A DNA stretch of 64,000 nucleotides from positions 2,593,001-2,657,000 of the forward strand of contig JASFXZ010000029.1 in NCBI GenBank assembly GCA_032209605.1, read 5' to 3'. The position numbers and the translations under genes are program-made. The notes beneath the pieces are model-generated. The model worked only from the letters and a program-made list of their open reading frames with translations. It had not been told where the DNA came from and searched no databases. This document shows positions 43,519 to 54,626 of the stretch, piece after piece. The DNA is from Mactromeris polynyma. Its lineage: Eukaryota; Mollusca; Bivalvia; Venerida; Mactridae. The first letter of the stretch is position 1. The number at the start of each line of letters is the position of its first letter.

Positions 43519-44184
43519 TACTTAAAAAAACATGACAAGTAATGTAAACATGACACAAGTCTGTCCACATGTTGATAAATCACTTAACAGTGTTAAGTTA
43601 AATTTTGATATTTAAAGGTTGAATATGTCTATTTTCAACATGCCTTATATAAATTATTTTATCTTTATGTGATCATCTTAAGAAACAAAATTATAGACAC
43701 AATTCTTAAAAAATCCACTCTGAGCCATATTGAATTTTGTACAACTATTGGACGGTAAAGGTCTGATTTTTGTATATGTTGTCACCAAGAGCCTATAGAA
43801 GATTTGTATGTAGTCCGTTGGAAACGCCCATCAGTATTATTAATTTAAAAGATGATATTTGATCATGTATGTAAGTTTACTTCTTAAAATGACCAGTGTT
43901 TTTTTTATAAAACTACACACTTGTCTGGATATGGGTTAAATTGTCTAAATTGTTTCTGCAATTTTAGTCATGGTTTATTGTTCTCTATAGTAAACTGGAC
44001 TTAAGCATGTATAACACTGTACTGGGGGTATACCTATAAAGATGTCCGTACCTTTTTAAATAAACGGTGGAATGTGATAACATTTTGAAAACTAAGTCAG
44101 GGAATATATATATTCAAATGATAATGTAATCAAATGGTTTCAAAATATTAACCATTATGGGTCTAATACCTTAATACATGTAGC

Positions 44185-44648
44185 TAAAAGAGAGAGAATA
44201 CGTAACTACATGGAATGCCACATAATACTCATTTGGTACAGTCGTAATTCAGTTTTAGATTTCTTAATATATTTATTTTTTTATTTCTGTTTGGTATCTT
44301 TTTAACTTCAAGTTCCCTATAACTAGCTTTTAAGATGTTGTTTAATTATAAAATACATTTCTCCGGTTGACTTTACATAAGGTAGTAACTGAGAGCTGCT
44401 TAAGGTTGCTTCTTCCTTCGTGCTGGATTATGCACTGTGTATGTATGTAATGGTTAATTGCTTTTAATGATTAGATACTGCCTATTTACTAAATGTATGT
44501 GTATGTTTTTGAAATTATTGACCATATAGCGATAAAGTCTGAGGTAAACTAGCTGTTAACTAGATTTAAACTCCAGTATATTTACTGACAGTTCTAAAGC
44601 TGTAAATCGCTGTATGGTTATTATTTCTATTTGAATTTTAGATGTATG
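44185..44648. repeat. Unclassified repeat end of copy A
   Basis: Begins AAAAGAGAGAGAATACGTAACT and GGAATGCCACATAATACTCA. The same segment is at 53870-54290 in copy B. Its first 40 bases recur at 12192, 28283 and 30305. Confidence 0.6.
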
Positions 44649-45598
44649 TTTGAAAGCGATCTCGGAGGTGCATAAGGACACTATGGCGGTCTTGGTGACG
44701 AGACGTCACTCTTTGGCGTCTTGGACGTTGAAGATCAGCAACATAGTCAGTTTAATGGTGCTGTCTAGCTAACCGCATGATAGCGGAGGGCGGACCATGC
44801 ATTATACGTGCAAATCATGATATGATATTCCACTGCTACCTTACAGACGGCTTGATGATGTGAATAAAGTTGCAGTCTTTGTTGGCGTTTTGATTGTCAA
44901 AAGTTAAGTTATGAAACGCTATCACGTGTACATTTATATGGTTCATAAAACACATGATTATCAGCAAATTTACCATTTCGGCAAGGGGTTCAAGACTGTG
45001 TCTTGGACAGCGGATGTTTGTATATATGTAAAACAATTAATAATAATAACGAAACAGGTAACTGAAAATAAGTCAAATATGTTGGTGCGTTTTTATTGAA
45101 CACGAGTATACGTTATATTATGTTTCTGAAGGAGATGGCTTTACATAATTATGTAATGCGAGTAAATAAAATATGGCTTCAGCGAATATATATCGTCTGA
45201 AAAGATTGTATAAATGGACACGTGAATGAATCGTATCGGCGACAGTAAACGCTAGTTGGCAATGAAATAGTACATCCGGTTATTAGCGCAATTGTATTAT
45301 ATCGCGATAAAAAAATGTTTATCTCCAGCACATGAATAGTTTAACGCGCATGGACTTGCATGATGTCAGTTTTATTTAAGGTAATGTATTTGTATTAGTT
45401 AACCGAATAACAACTGAGTAGTTATGATTCAAATTCAATCGGTACATTCACAAATAAACCCGTTTTTCATTCATAAAATAGCGCGCTAGCGATGATGACA
45501 TCGCCACTCACAGACACCGAATCGCTCAATGAATCTCAAATAGAAAATTCGTTTCTTTGTGTTTCGATATAATTCTTGAAACACAAATTATTAACAAG

Positions 45599-47944
45599 TT
45601 AGAAACAAAGTTCTTTATCTCCATAGAAAACATGTCTACAAACGGATCCGAATATGTTATTCATATTTCGTATTGTAGTTTCATTTACAACTTCTTTATA
45701 TATCCTTATGAACGTATGTATACCGTAGATATACGACCAATCATGTGTTGCATATTCTTGTAGATATATTTTGTGACCAATCATCCCGATAGGTCGAGAG
45801 ACCGTACCATATTCTACATGGATTAAATGTTTATTTGATATGTTTAGTGCCAAAGTCCTTGTGGATACCATTGCGTTGTATATATAACGGTCTGGCTGGT
45901 AGTCGATCTTGTATTCATTCATCCAGAGTTGAAGAAAGGAGGAATTTCTCTCTGACATAATAAATGCCGATCCGAAAACTCCAGAACTTTGATTCGACAA
46001 CACAAAGGGATAGTCCATTAGCTTCTCCAAAGGTTTGACAAGAATGGTGTCGGTATCCATGTAAATTCCTCCATATTCAGTCAACGCTTCTATTCTCATG
46101 ATATCGCTTGAATGAGTTTTTTGCTTTATTTCAATACCAAAGATACTCGTCGGGCGTTCGCGTTTTAAATTAATGATATTGGGATAAAAGTACGTAACCG
46201 CATCCCAATATGGTCCAGAAGGTATTTCACCATGAAATACGATGGCACATGGTTTTACGAATCGTATAATACTTAAGATGCTTAGAAAAGGCACGAAATT
46301 CCATGTTCCGCGCATGTACCACACATAATGAGCCACCTTTGGAATTCGGTGGTCCATTCCACAGCATGTGTTCACGTAAATGCCCAAACAAGGGTCGCCA
46401 TACTGAAAGGTTAGAACATCGCTGGAATTGAATGTCTCAGAATATGAAACATGAGCAGACCCATTGGAACATTTTACTGACAATTTTCGCCGTGCTTTGG
46501 AAGCAAACTGATCGCCGATATCATGTTTGTTACATTTAATGCGTTCTTCAAACGTCCAGTTATTCATATTGGTTTTTACTTCACCAAAGAACTGTTCCAA
46601 CTCTTCAATGCTTGTATCTGCACACGTTTTCTGAACTTCCTTAACATCGTCTTTGCTTTTCTGCGTAGTATCTGATAGGAATATGTAGCAACTTAAACAT
46701 GTATGACAGTTCTAGATGTCTCCATTTGTTAACAAAACTTAGCATGGGACTGTATGTGTGTTTATTGTAACAAATGAACATGAAGAAAAGATGTTAAGGT
46801 GAAAACCATTTTTTTAGAAGTTTCTAGAAATACCTAAATGTATATTGTTTAAATATGGTAATTTAAGAAAACGATTATTATCGTATGATGGCGTATATAT
46901 GAGTTGTTGACAACAGTTGTGTATGTGAATCAAAAACACGCACGTTTTTACGTTTCAGTGCGCTTTTAGAAATAATTGAAATAAAAGTACATGTATGTAG
47001 AAATTTTAGATATTTAATACAACATTAACTCTGACAGTCATATTAGTGCCATTCGCGTTATTTTTGCACAATCAAAGTTTAAAGCAATAGTACAACAGAG
47101 TAAAAGATTCATTTTATTGGAAATTGTATCCCATATAAGTATTTTTAAACGCATTTCGGTCGTTCTTATTATGTTAAAGTTCACTTCTGTAATGTTCACT
47201 TATAACTGCTCCTTCACGAACAAAATGAAAAAGGAAACAAATAGAGGCTTATCAACATATACGCATTTAGTATACTTATGAATTACAGCGAACGCTTATA
47301 GCAAAATGTGAAAACGCATAAAAATAGAGGTGTATAAAATAAACCAGTATAGTAAGGACATGGAACATATCAAATGAATGTACAAACAGTTCAGTCACGT
47401 ACGCTGGTCAGTTGACTCAAAAAATATTCCTGGATCACCAACCAGTACTAACCTGTCCTTCTGCAGGAAACTGGCGACTTACCACATGAATCAAATAAAG
47501 GAGATCGACTTTGGACTCTTCAACGTCAGTCAATTCATAACCGAGAACATTCGCCACATCCAGGGTTTGAATCTACGACTTACAGAATGGCTAGTAGGTG
47601 CACTACCGACTGAGCTGATACGTTCTTTCGAAGAAATGCAATCGATTGTAATAAGCTTATCAATTAATAATATTGAGATATCAATTGTTTTATGAAATTT
47701 GAATGTTTTATCTCCTTAAAAAGTAAAAGACGCAATGTACAGATATAAGAAATCAAAAGTAAAAATTGAAACTTCTATTACCTTCGATGAGCCTTGACAT
47801 GCCCATGCTATTAAAGGCAATATGTTTTAATGCATGATGGTCGATTTGCTTGCTCATTGATACGATTAATAAGAAAGAAATAACAAGAAGTACGACAACC
47901 AGTGCACAACTTGGATTTAGTCGACGTTTAAGTCGCATCAACAT
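45599..47944 (-). CDS. Type II membrane glycosyltransferase, DXD (Gly_transf_sug) family, copy B
   Basis: Exons 47944-47782 and 46671-45599 join in phase 1 (donor GTAATA, acceptor TTCCTATCAG) to give 411 residues, the same length as copy A with no indel. The signal anchor (CALVVVLLVISFLLIVSM), IPKVAHYVWYMRG and the DXD are all kept; YGGIYLDTD reads YGGIYMDTD. About 21 substitutions fall in the last 333 residues. Five cluster in a short stretch after NAM(I/V)ST and four more around GMxGxxIYxQ, near the C-terminal acceptor side, while the donor site is almost fixed. A 5' UTR acceptor at 47970-47971 matches copy A. Both copies look functional. Confidence 0.87.
47545..47640 (-). repeat. tRNA-derived SINE head in the copy B intron
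   Basis: A-box CAGCTCAGTCGGTAGTGCAC and B-box AGATTCAAACCCTGG on the minus strand, orthologous to 32690-32790. Confidence 0.6.
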
Positions 47945-50934
47945 TTTGCTGTCGATTCGGCTACTGAGACTGAAAATGAATGAAAAGATACAATATTAGA
48001 ATGCATAAATATAATGTAGAGGATACCAGTTTTGCTATATTATCACTGCACTCTTTTGCGGTCACAATGTCTATACTAAATTCGCTGTTTTAAACAATAG
48101 GTCTGGTCTTGTTACCATATTGTAGCACACACAGAATTACCGTGTTTTAAAAAGCATGAACAATGTAGCTAAAATAAAATTAACTTATCCACTTTACTTT
48201 CATCGGTCACCTTTACGTTACTGTAATTTTGAATAATTATTAATATAGTTCAAACTATGCCCCCTGTTACTTAAATCAAATATACGACGATCCTGAACAA
48301 CTTAATTTGGTCTCAAAGCTATAATCTGACTGTACGGCTGTATTAGCTCTAAAAGAAGTTACGCAATACCTGAGGCAAGACCTATCTGACGTAAAATGAG
48401 ATGGGTAGTCTGAGGAAGGCTTCATACCCAATGAAGGACATTCCCACGAGAACCCCTAAGGAATAAAATTGGAGGAGGTGCACACAAGAAAGAGGTGGTA
48501 ATAATCGATAAAACTTGTGCTGAATGTTAGAAAATGTGTATTTTTACTAAACAAACAATTCAACATGTGTTTGAAATTTAGGGTTTTAAACATGATATAT
48601 TACTCATTTCTCTATTTACGTTAATTGCACAACCCTAGTGCAAATGACATAACAAAGAAATGACAATTTTTCTGTCTCTTATAAATCACTGTTTAAAGAC
48701 TGACACAACAGTAAGTAAACAATACTGGTATATCTACTGTGTTTTTTTATTTCACCAATATTAATTAGCAAAATGAAAATATTTGTTCGGCTCAGCCGTA
48801 CTAACATGGTTTAGCTATTTGCAAATCAGTTTTGTATACACCAATCAAATCTTGAGTTAACAACCAAGACAATGTCTCTTCAACCGAACAACGTTTGTGA
48901 CCTGGACGCGGATTATTTAAGCTTTCGAAAATGGGTACGTTACCTAACCGAAATCCACTGAATTTCAGTGAATTTACCGAAATCCACTTTGGATCTTGAG
49001 TGACCAGCAATCGTAAAATATCAGCATTTTTATGTTGCACAACAAATATTAACCTTCAAATAGCGCCGACCATCTTTTTGCAAGATATGTCTTGTTTTCT
49101 ACATATATGTTTATAGCTAAACATATTCGTAACCTCAATGATTGATGACGTTATAATTGATTCTGGTCAATGTGAGTAATGCAAAGTTTGCAAACTAAGC
49201 CTTCATTTATTACAAATTTAAGAAGTAATGTCTGTCCTGAGCAATAAGATGTCCAAATTTTGGCTTAAATGCTGATAAAAGTCAATTAGAGTTTAGAAAA
49301 AATAAAACAATGTTCCCTCAACATGCAGAAATATTGATGAATTCATATATCTATGATATGTTTTCAATGCTAACAAAATTGGGATATTTACTGTGCAAAA
49401 ATATATCTTCCTACGCCGCAGCTGTGCAATTGATCATGAATGTATCATGAGTGATGTGCATGGGAAATGAAATTTTCTGTCATCGTTCCCTTGAATATCG
49501 ACGGTTTGCGGAAACTCTTCTAAATTGAATAAACTCACATACTATTACTTTTTGTTTTATTGTCGACTGTTAAATTTTACCGATTGAATTATCAATAACG
49601 ACAGGTACACTTCCACAAATACAAAATGATGAGATAATATTTTCCATGAGGTACGACGTAATCATGGATTTCCCATATAGTGAACGAAATGGTGGCTTTT
49701 CATTAAACGCATGACAACGGAGAAACGGTCCTTCATTTTTCAATGAAAAATAATACATTAAAGAATCGTGTAACTTAAACAGTATGTGCAATTAGGTGAC
49801 AGTTGTCAACCGCGAAATCCTGGGACTGATTGTCGAGTTTGACATGACGATGGTGCCAAAAGAAGAGATTTGCTATACTCCACCATACAGGTAAATTTAA
49901 TGTAAGGTTTCGGGGCCGTATTCATCATGCTTATTTCCCATAGTTATGTAAATGTTCCTTAAATCTTATAGATTTTTCCTGAAATATTTGAACAATTCTT
50001 AAGAGTTATTTTAAGAGAGATTTTATAAAGATAAGGAATTTCCTTACTTAAGATCTTAGTAGCTTTATGAATCCTTATAACGCGTCCGAGGTATGATCGA
50101 GCGAAATTTAGGAATATATTATTCTACACAACAATTATTTTACTCTGCTATTGTCTTTGATATCTGACTGCAGGCAAATGACATGTACCTACAACTGGTT
50201 TAATTACTTATTTACTGTGTAGTGGTGTGGGGTTAGACGGCCACCTCGTACTGTAGTGTTTATGGGGGTTGTTGGTTCGAGCCCCACATCGGGCGCCTAT
50301 TCCTCTTGAATTATATCAACTGCTACGGATTTATGATCAACCAACATGTTGATTTACAAATCTATTTTGCAATCAACAGAATATCCACTAACAGATACTT
50401 AACAGTCTTATTTATCTCCTGTTAAATTAGTTACATGTGTTTGCTGCTTGCCAAGTAAGTTAGCTATAAATTCAATTTGTACATCATGGGCATTTCACGC
50501 ACAGGGATTAAACTAATGACCTGCAGCGCTCAAACAAGACACTTCCTCTTGAGTGATTTTTTCCAAATACATAATTATGTACCTTTTATATTGCCGGTTG
50601 CTATTGTAACCATTTTTTGTATTAAGATCACACAGACACATTTAACGTTTTGCTAATTAAAACAAATTATATAGTAAAAACTGCTGTGTTATGGATATAT
50701 GCTACTAAATTCTTTATCAGTACATGACAATAAAGACTGAACTATTCTACATTTTTGTTGTAATAAAATCCAAGAGTTTACATAATAAATGGTCATTTCC
50801 CATGATTGACCATTTTTGGTAATTCTACAGAAGTCGCAGTGAACTGTAAATGTCTCATTTTGCCCAGATGCCACATTTGGGCAAAGAATCTCATTGCAAA
50901 GCCATTCAAACAGACGACAAACTAATTCGTAAAT

Positions 50935-51110
50935 ACAAAATAATATTACGTTTTTAAGAAATGATATTACGCTTTTACGAAATAATATTACGTGTTTACG
51001 AAATAATATTACAGTATTACAAAACATTATTACGTTTTTTACGAAATAAAATAACGTAAAAAAATAAATAGGTAGCTTGATAAAAGACGTATGGAATATT
51101 GCTCCGTAGG
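50935..51110. repeat. TACGAAATAATATTACG minisatellite (copy B)
   Basis: Six or seven units of 21-22 bp followed by a decayed GCTCCGTA end; homologue of 39200-39434. Confidence 0.7.
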
Positions 51111-52199
51111 AAACTTTTCATACCGGAACTTATGGAACAAAATAAAACACCGATGGAGTAACATAAAAGAATAGGCAAGGAATTACGATCAGAAAAATAT
51201 ACGACAAGGTATAAAATCAGACTAATAAGGGGTAGGACATATACGCTAAAACACTCATACGAGTAGAATAGAGGGCAGTATTAAGTTAAAATGTGAGATG
51301 TATCAAATAAAATTTAAAGTAAAAGGAATGGAACATAACGCAGTACTAAACAATAATTCACTATTATGAGAAACTCAGTCACACAACGGTTTAAATTTAA
51401 AGTAAAATATTGACTTGACAACTGTCACTAATGATTTGATAAATTATAATAAAATAATACTAAAGACTCTAAAGAACTATTTGACCGTGCGTATTATGCA
51501 TACAATCTGTTCTATAAATTAGTAAAACATTATTCAACTGTTATTTAAATTGTTATTTAAAATTTCTTCTGAAATAAGTGGATAAACAATTCAATAAACA
51601 TTCTCTTACCTGACAGGATTTTATACCATACTTAAACAGTGATGGACGCCCAGAAACTGTAGATGAGTACCTAGTCAAACTCTCAATGACTTTATAGCAC
51701 ATGTTACCCATTATTGGCTTTTGTTATTCAACACTGAAGATAATATCACACAATACTGTATTAACAAATGTATCCTGGTGGACCATTACACACGACACAC
51801 GTGTACATTAAATAACAATGAATATATGTAATACTGTTTGGAAACTAATTACTTTACGGTATGCAGTGATAAACCATGTCCATTCATTCAGTGTGTTTGA
51901 TGTTCTTGGTATATTGGCACATAACGGCATCAGTCAAGGTATAGCGACAAATTCGGAAAACTCTGGTAAAGTAATCGTTGTTTTTTTTATCGAATTACAG
52001 AGATTCAGAAGCAATTTGAAACATTGAATGCGTGCAGCAGTGTCCAAATAGTGAGACAATATTTTTCTGCCCATAATTTGCAATTAACACAATATAGGTA
52101 CATGCACATATAGTAGATATAAAATGTGATTTGAGGGTTTATCTCCTCAGATGTCTATATGTGGTATTTTTTAAACCAACATACTTGCATTTCATTATA

Positions 52200-52985
52200 A
52201 AAAACATTCTTTTCGATTGATATTGATGTGATTCTAAACAGACCCGGGTTTATTCAAGACATAAAATCGGAGGTAAGGGAAGTAAGGATTTTCTGAGACC
52301 TTAATGGAAAATTCTGACTGACCGGAAACGATTTTCTGATAGATTGTTTTGATTAAGAACATGGAGTGACATTAGGTGTCATATTATATCCAAAATTTCA
52401 TACGTGTTTTCACGTTTCACAGTTTATGCACATAATTCTTCAGGGACCACAAAAATGGTTTTCAAGGCAATCAGGAGTCAATCTGACTAAATTACACGAT
52501 AATCCTTAAAAGCACGGAGAAATAAATCATGGATTGGAAACTTCCTAACGTGTCTATGTAGATTTGTTTGTACTCTCGCGTGCATCGAGATTTCTTCCGA
52601 AATCGTAGCTGCGATAAAAAGTTTGCGACGTTTCTTCTCTCTTAATTAATACATTTTGAATTAATACATTTAGATGATTAAGAATTACACAGATCGATAT
52701 GTTATTACACTGACATATGTCCGTGCTAAAAGTAAGATCCGATTACAACCTTTTCAGATTCATAAAAATTCGATTGCAAGTCAGACAGATTAAGAGTTTA
52801 AACTGATCGATGTCAGGCTTGGTCAACATGTTTATGCATTGAAAAGCACTTTCAATCTGTTTTATGGTAAGTCGTACATCATTGGCGTAATGTCTGCGAT
52901 AAATGAAACAGTAATTGTTACAATCTATACAATAATTCGGATTTGATTTTTTTTACCGTTCCACAAAAACATTATGGCTAGTTTT
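52200..52985. other. Copy B-specific insertion, unidentified
   Basis: Flanked on both sides by sequence that is contiguous in copy A near 40730-40750 (AAAAACATTCT before, CTCTGAAAAAAACTTAGCCT after). About 790 bp, no ORF over 60 codons, no inverted ends recognised. Confidence 0.5.
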
Positions 52986-54296
52986 TTTCTCTGAAAAAAA
53001 CTTAGCCTTTAAAAATAAACCGATATATGGAAAATCACTTTTATTTTCTTATTTTTTCCTATTTTCATGTATAATGAAACCACCTATGTACTAAACAGAC
53101 TTGCAAATTTAAGAAAAGTAAGAAATATTTGAAACAAATCAAAACATAATTTTTGGGCTGGGCATTTGTGTCATAAAATATTTAAAATAAGGAATATTTC
53201 ATGCGATTATAAACTATTGACTATGTAAGAAAACCCAAATATCCGCTGGGCGTCAAATTGTCATCAATGAAAATTTTGTAAGATATAACATCAACTATAT
53301 CCCAATTTCAGAGACATTTACCGTCTGTTTTTTTGGAAAATTTCATTTTGAACAGAATGCTGCTTACATTTTACATACGTATGATATTTTTGTATGGCAA
53401 ATGAAGTTCAGTGAAGCTGTAAAGCATAAGAAAAGTGACATTGTTGCATAATTATGTCACTTTCAAGACTTAAACTAACATATATTTATATATTTTGAAG
53501 TATTTTAGTAAACAATCATCAAAGACACCACAACACAATCCCAAAAGTGCTGACCAATAGTTTTAGGATGCTCAATGGAACATATTATGTTTGTTTCAGA
53601 GCAAAAGTTAATGCATTTAAAATCCCGAACATAATCCTTAAAGACATTTATCATCTGTCATATTCTGTTATATCAAGTACGGTTTACTGATATAACTCTA
53701 TTTAGTCTCAAACATTAGTGTCAAGCGTGCAGTGAAAATAGATGTGAAAATATATAAAGTATTGATTTATTTAAACTCTTATCCCAGTAGTTCTCATTAT
53801 TTAAGGATTATAACCCTTCCTTATGAACTTTATAATGCTGTTTTATAACACATCTTAATATATGTAGCTAAAAGAGAGAGAATACGTTACTACAGGGAAC
53901 GCCACATAATACTCATTTGGTACAGCCGGAATTTAGTTTTAGATTTCTTAATATATATATTTTTTTATTTCTGTTTGGTATCTTTTTAACTTCAAGTTCC
54001 CTACAACTAGTTTTTAAGATAAAATTCATTTCTCCGGTTGACTTTACATAAGGTAGTAACTGAGAGCTGCTAAAGGTTGCTTCTCCTTCGTGCTGGATTA
54101 TGCTAATTAATGATTAGATACTGCCTATTTACTAAATGTATGCGTATGTTTTGGAAACTTTTGACCATATAGCGATAAAGTCTGAGGTAAACTAGCTGTT
54201 AACTAGATTTAAACTCCAGTATATTTACTGACAGTTCAAAGGCTGTAAATCGCTGTATGGTTATTATTTATATTTGAATTTTAGATGTATGTTAAA

Positions 54297-54440
54297 TTTC
54301 ACTTTCCCTTGTGCAATTCTATCACTTCATATAGTGTTCATGTACCTTTTGTTTTATGGATTGTTATTTTCCCGGAGGTCTATGTGGAGATGCTCAATAC
54401 TATAATTATCCCTGATGGTCGGCCATGTCATTCCTTGCGC
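54297..54440. repeat. Unclassified dispersed repeat, inverted partial copy
   Basis: The reverse complement contains GCGCAAGGAATGACATGGCC, GACCTCCGGGAAAATAACAA and TGAACACTATATGAAGTG, matching 28320-28600 and 30350-30620. Confidence 0.55.
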
Positions 54441-54626
54441 CCCTGGGGGGCGTTTTATTAAACTTCGTACGAACGTTTTTATCGTACTTACTTCGTACGA
54501 ACTATGTAATAATTCGTAGGTGTTTTATTAAAAATATCGTAGGAAGTTCGCACGTACGAATTCGTAAATGTACGAACATTTTCTACGAAAGGTAAGTACA
54601 TATCGCAAGAAAAATTCGTACATGTC

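Larger units (their letters stand above)
41248..44170. mobile_element. TTAA-target DNA transposon (piggyBac-like), 2.9 kb
   Basis: Perfect 18-bp inverted ends GGTATTAGACCCATAATG (41248-41265) and its complement (44153-44170) are each flanked by TTAA (41244-41247, 44171-44174). Copy B has a single TTAA at 53855-53858 between the same flanks (ACACATC and TA(C/T)ATGTAGCTAAAAG), i.e. the unoccupied site. TTAA duplication is the hallmark of piggyBac and is also used by Kolobok. Inside are an acidic N-terminal coding block and an exonuclease fragment. Copy A also lacks about 390 bp just left of the site relative to copy B. Confidence 0.85.
30670..44650. repeat. Segmental duplication, copy A
   Basis: Sequence from about 30670 aligns with 45523 onward through the glycosyltransferase gene, its intron, upstream DNA and on to about 44648 against 54291. 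Copy A-only blocks are about 33660-34182, 35080-36933, 38282-38958 (a 198-bp tandem pair lies inside) and the TTAA element 41248-44170. Orientation is direct. Confidence 0.9.
45523..54291. repeat. Segmental duplication, copy B
   Basis: Direct repeat of 30670-44650. Copy B-only blocks are about 52200-52985 and 53450-53842. Coding exons are about 94% identical in protein to copy A, and intron and flanks are similarly close. The two copies are separated by about 0.9 kb of unrelated sequence (44650-45522). Confidence 0.9.

Noticed and set aside
48801..49040. 79-codon minus-strand ORF
   Set aside because: The homologous stretch in copy A (34480-34720) has stops in this frame, so it is not conserved coding sequence.
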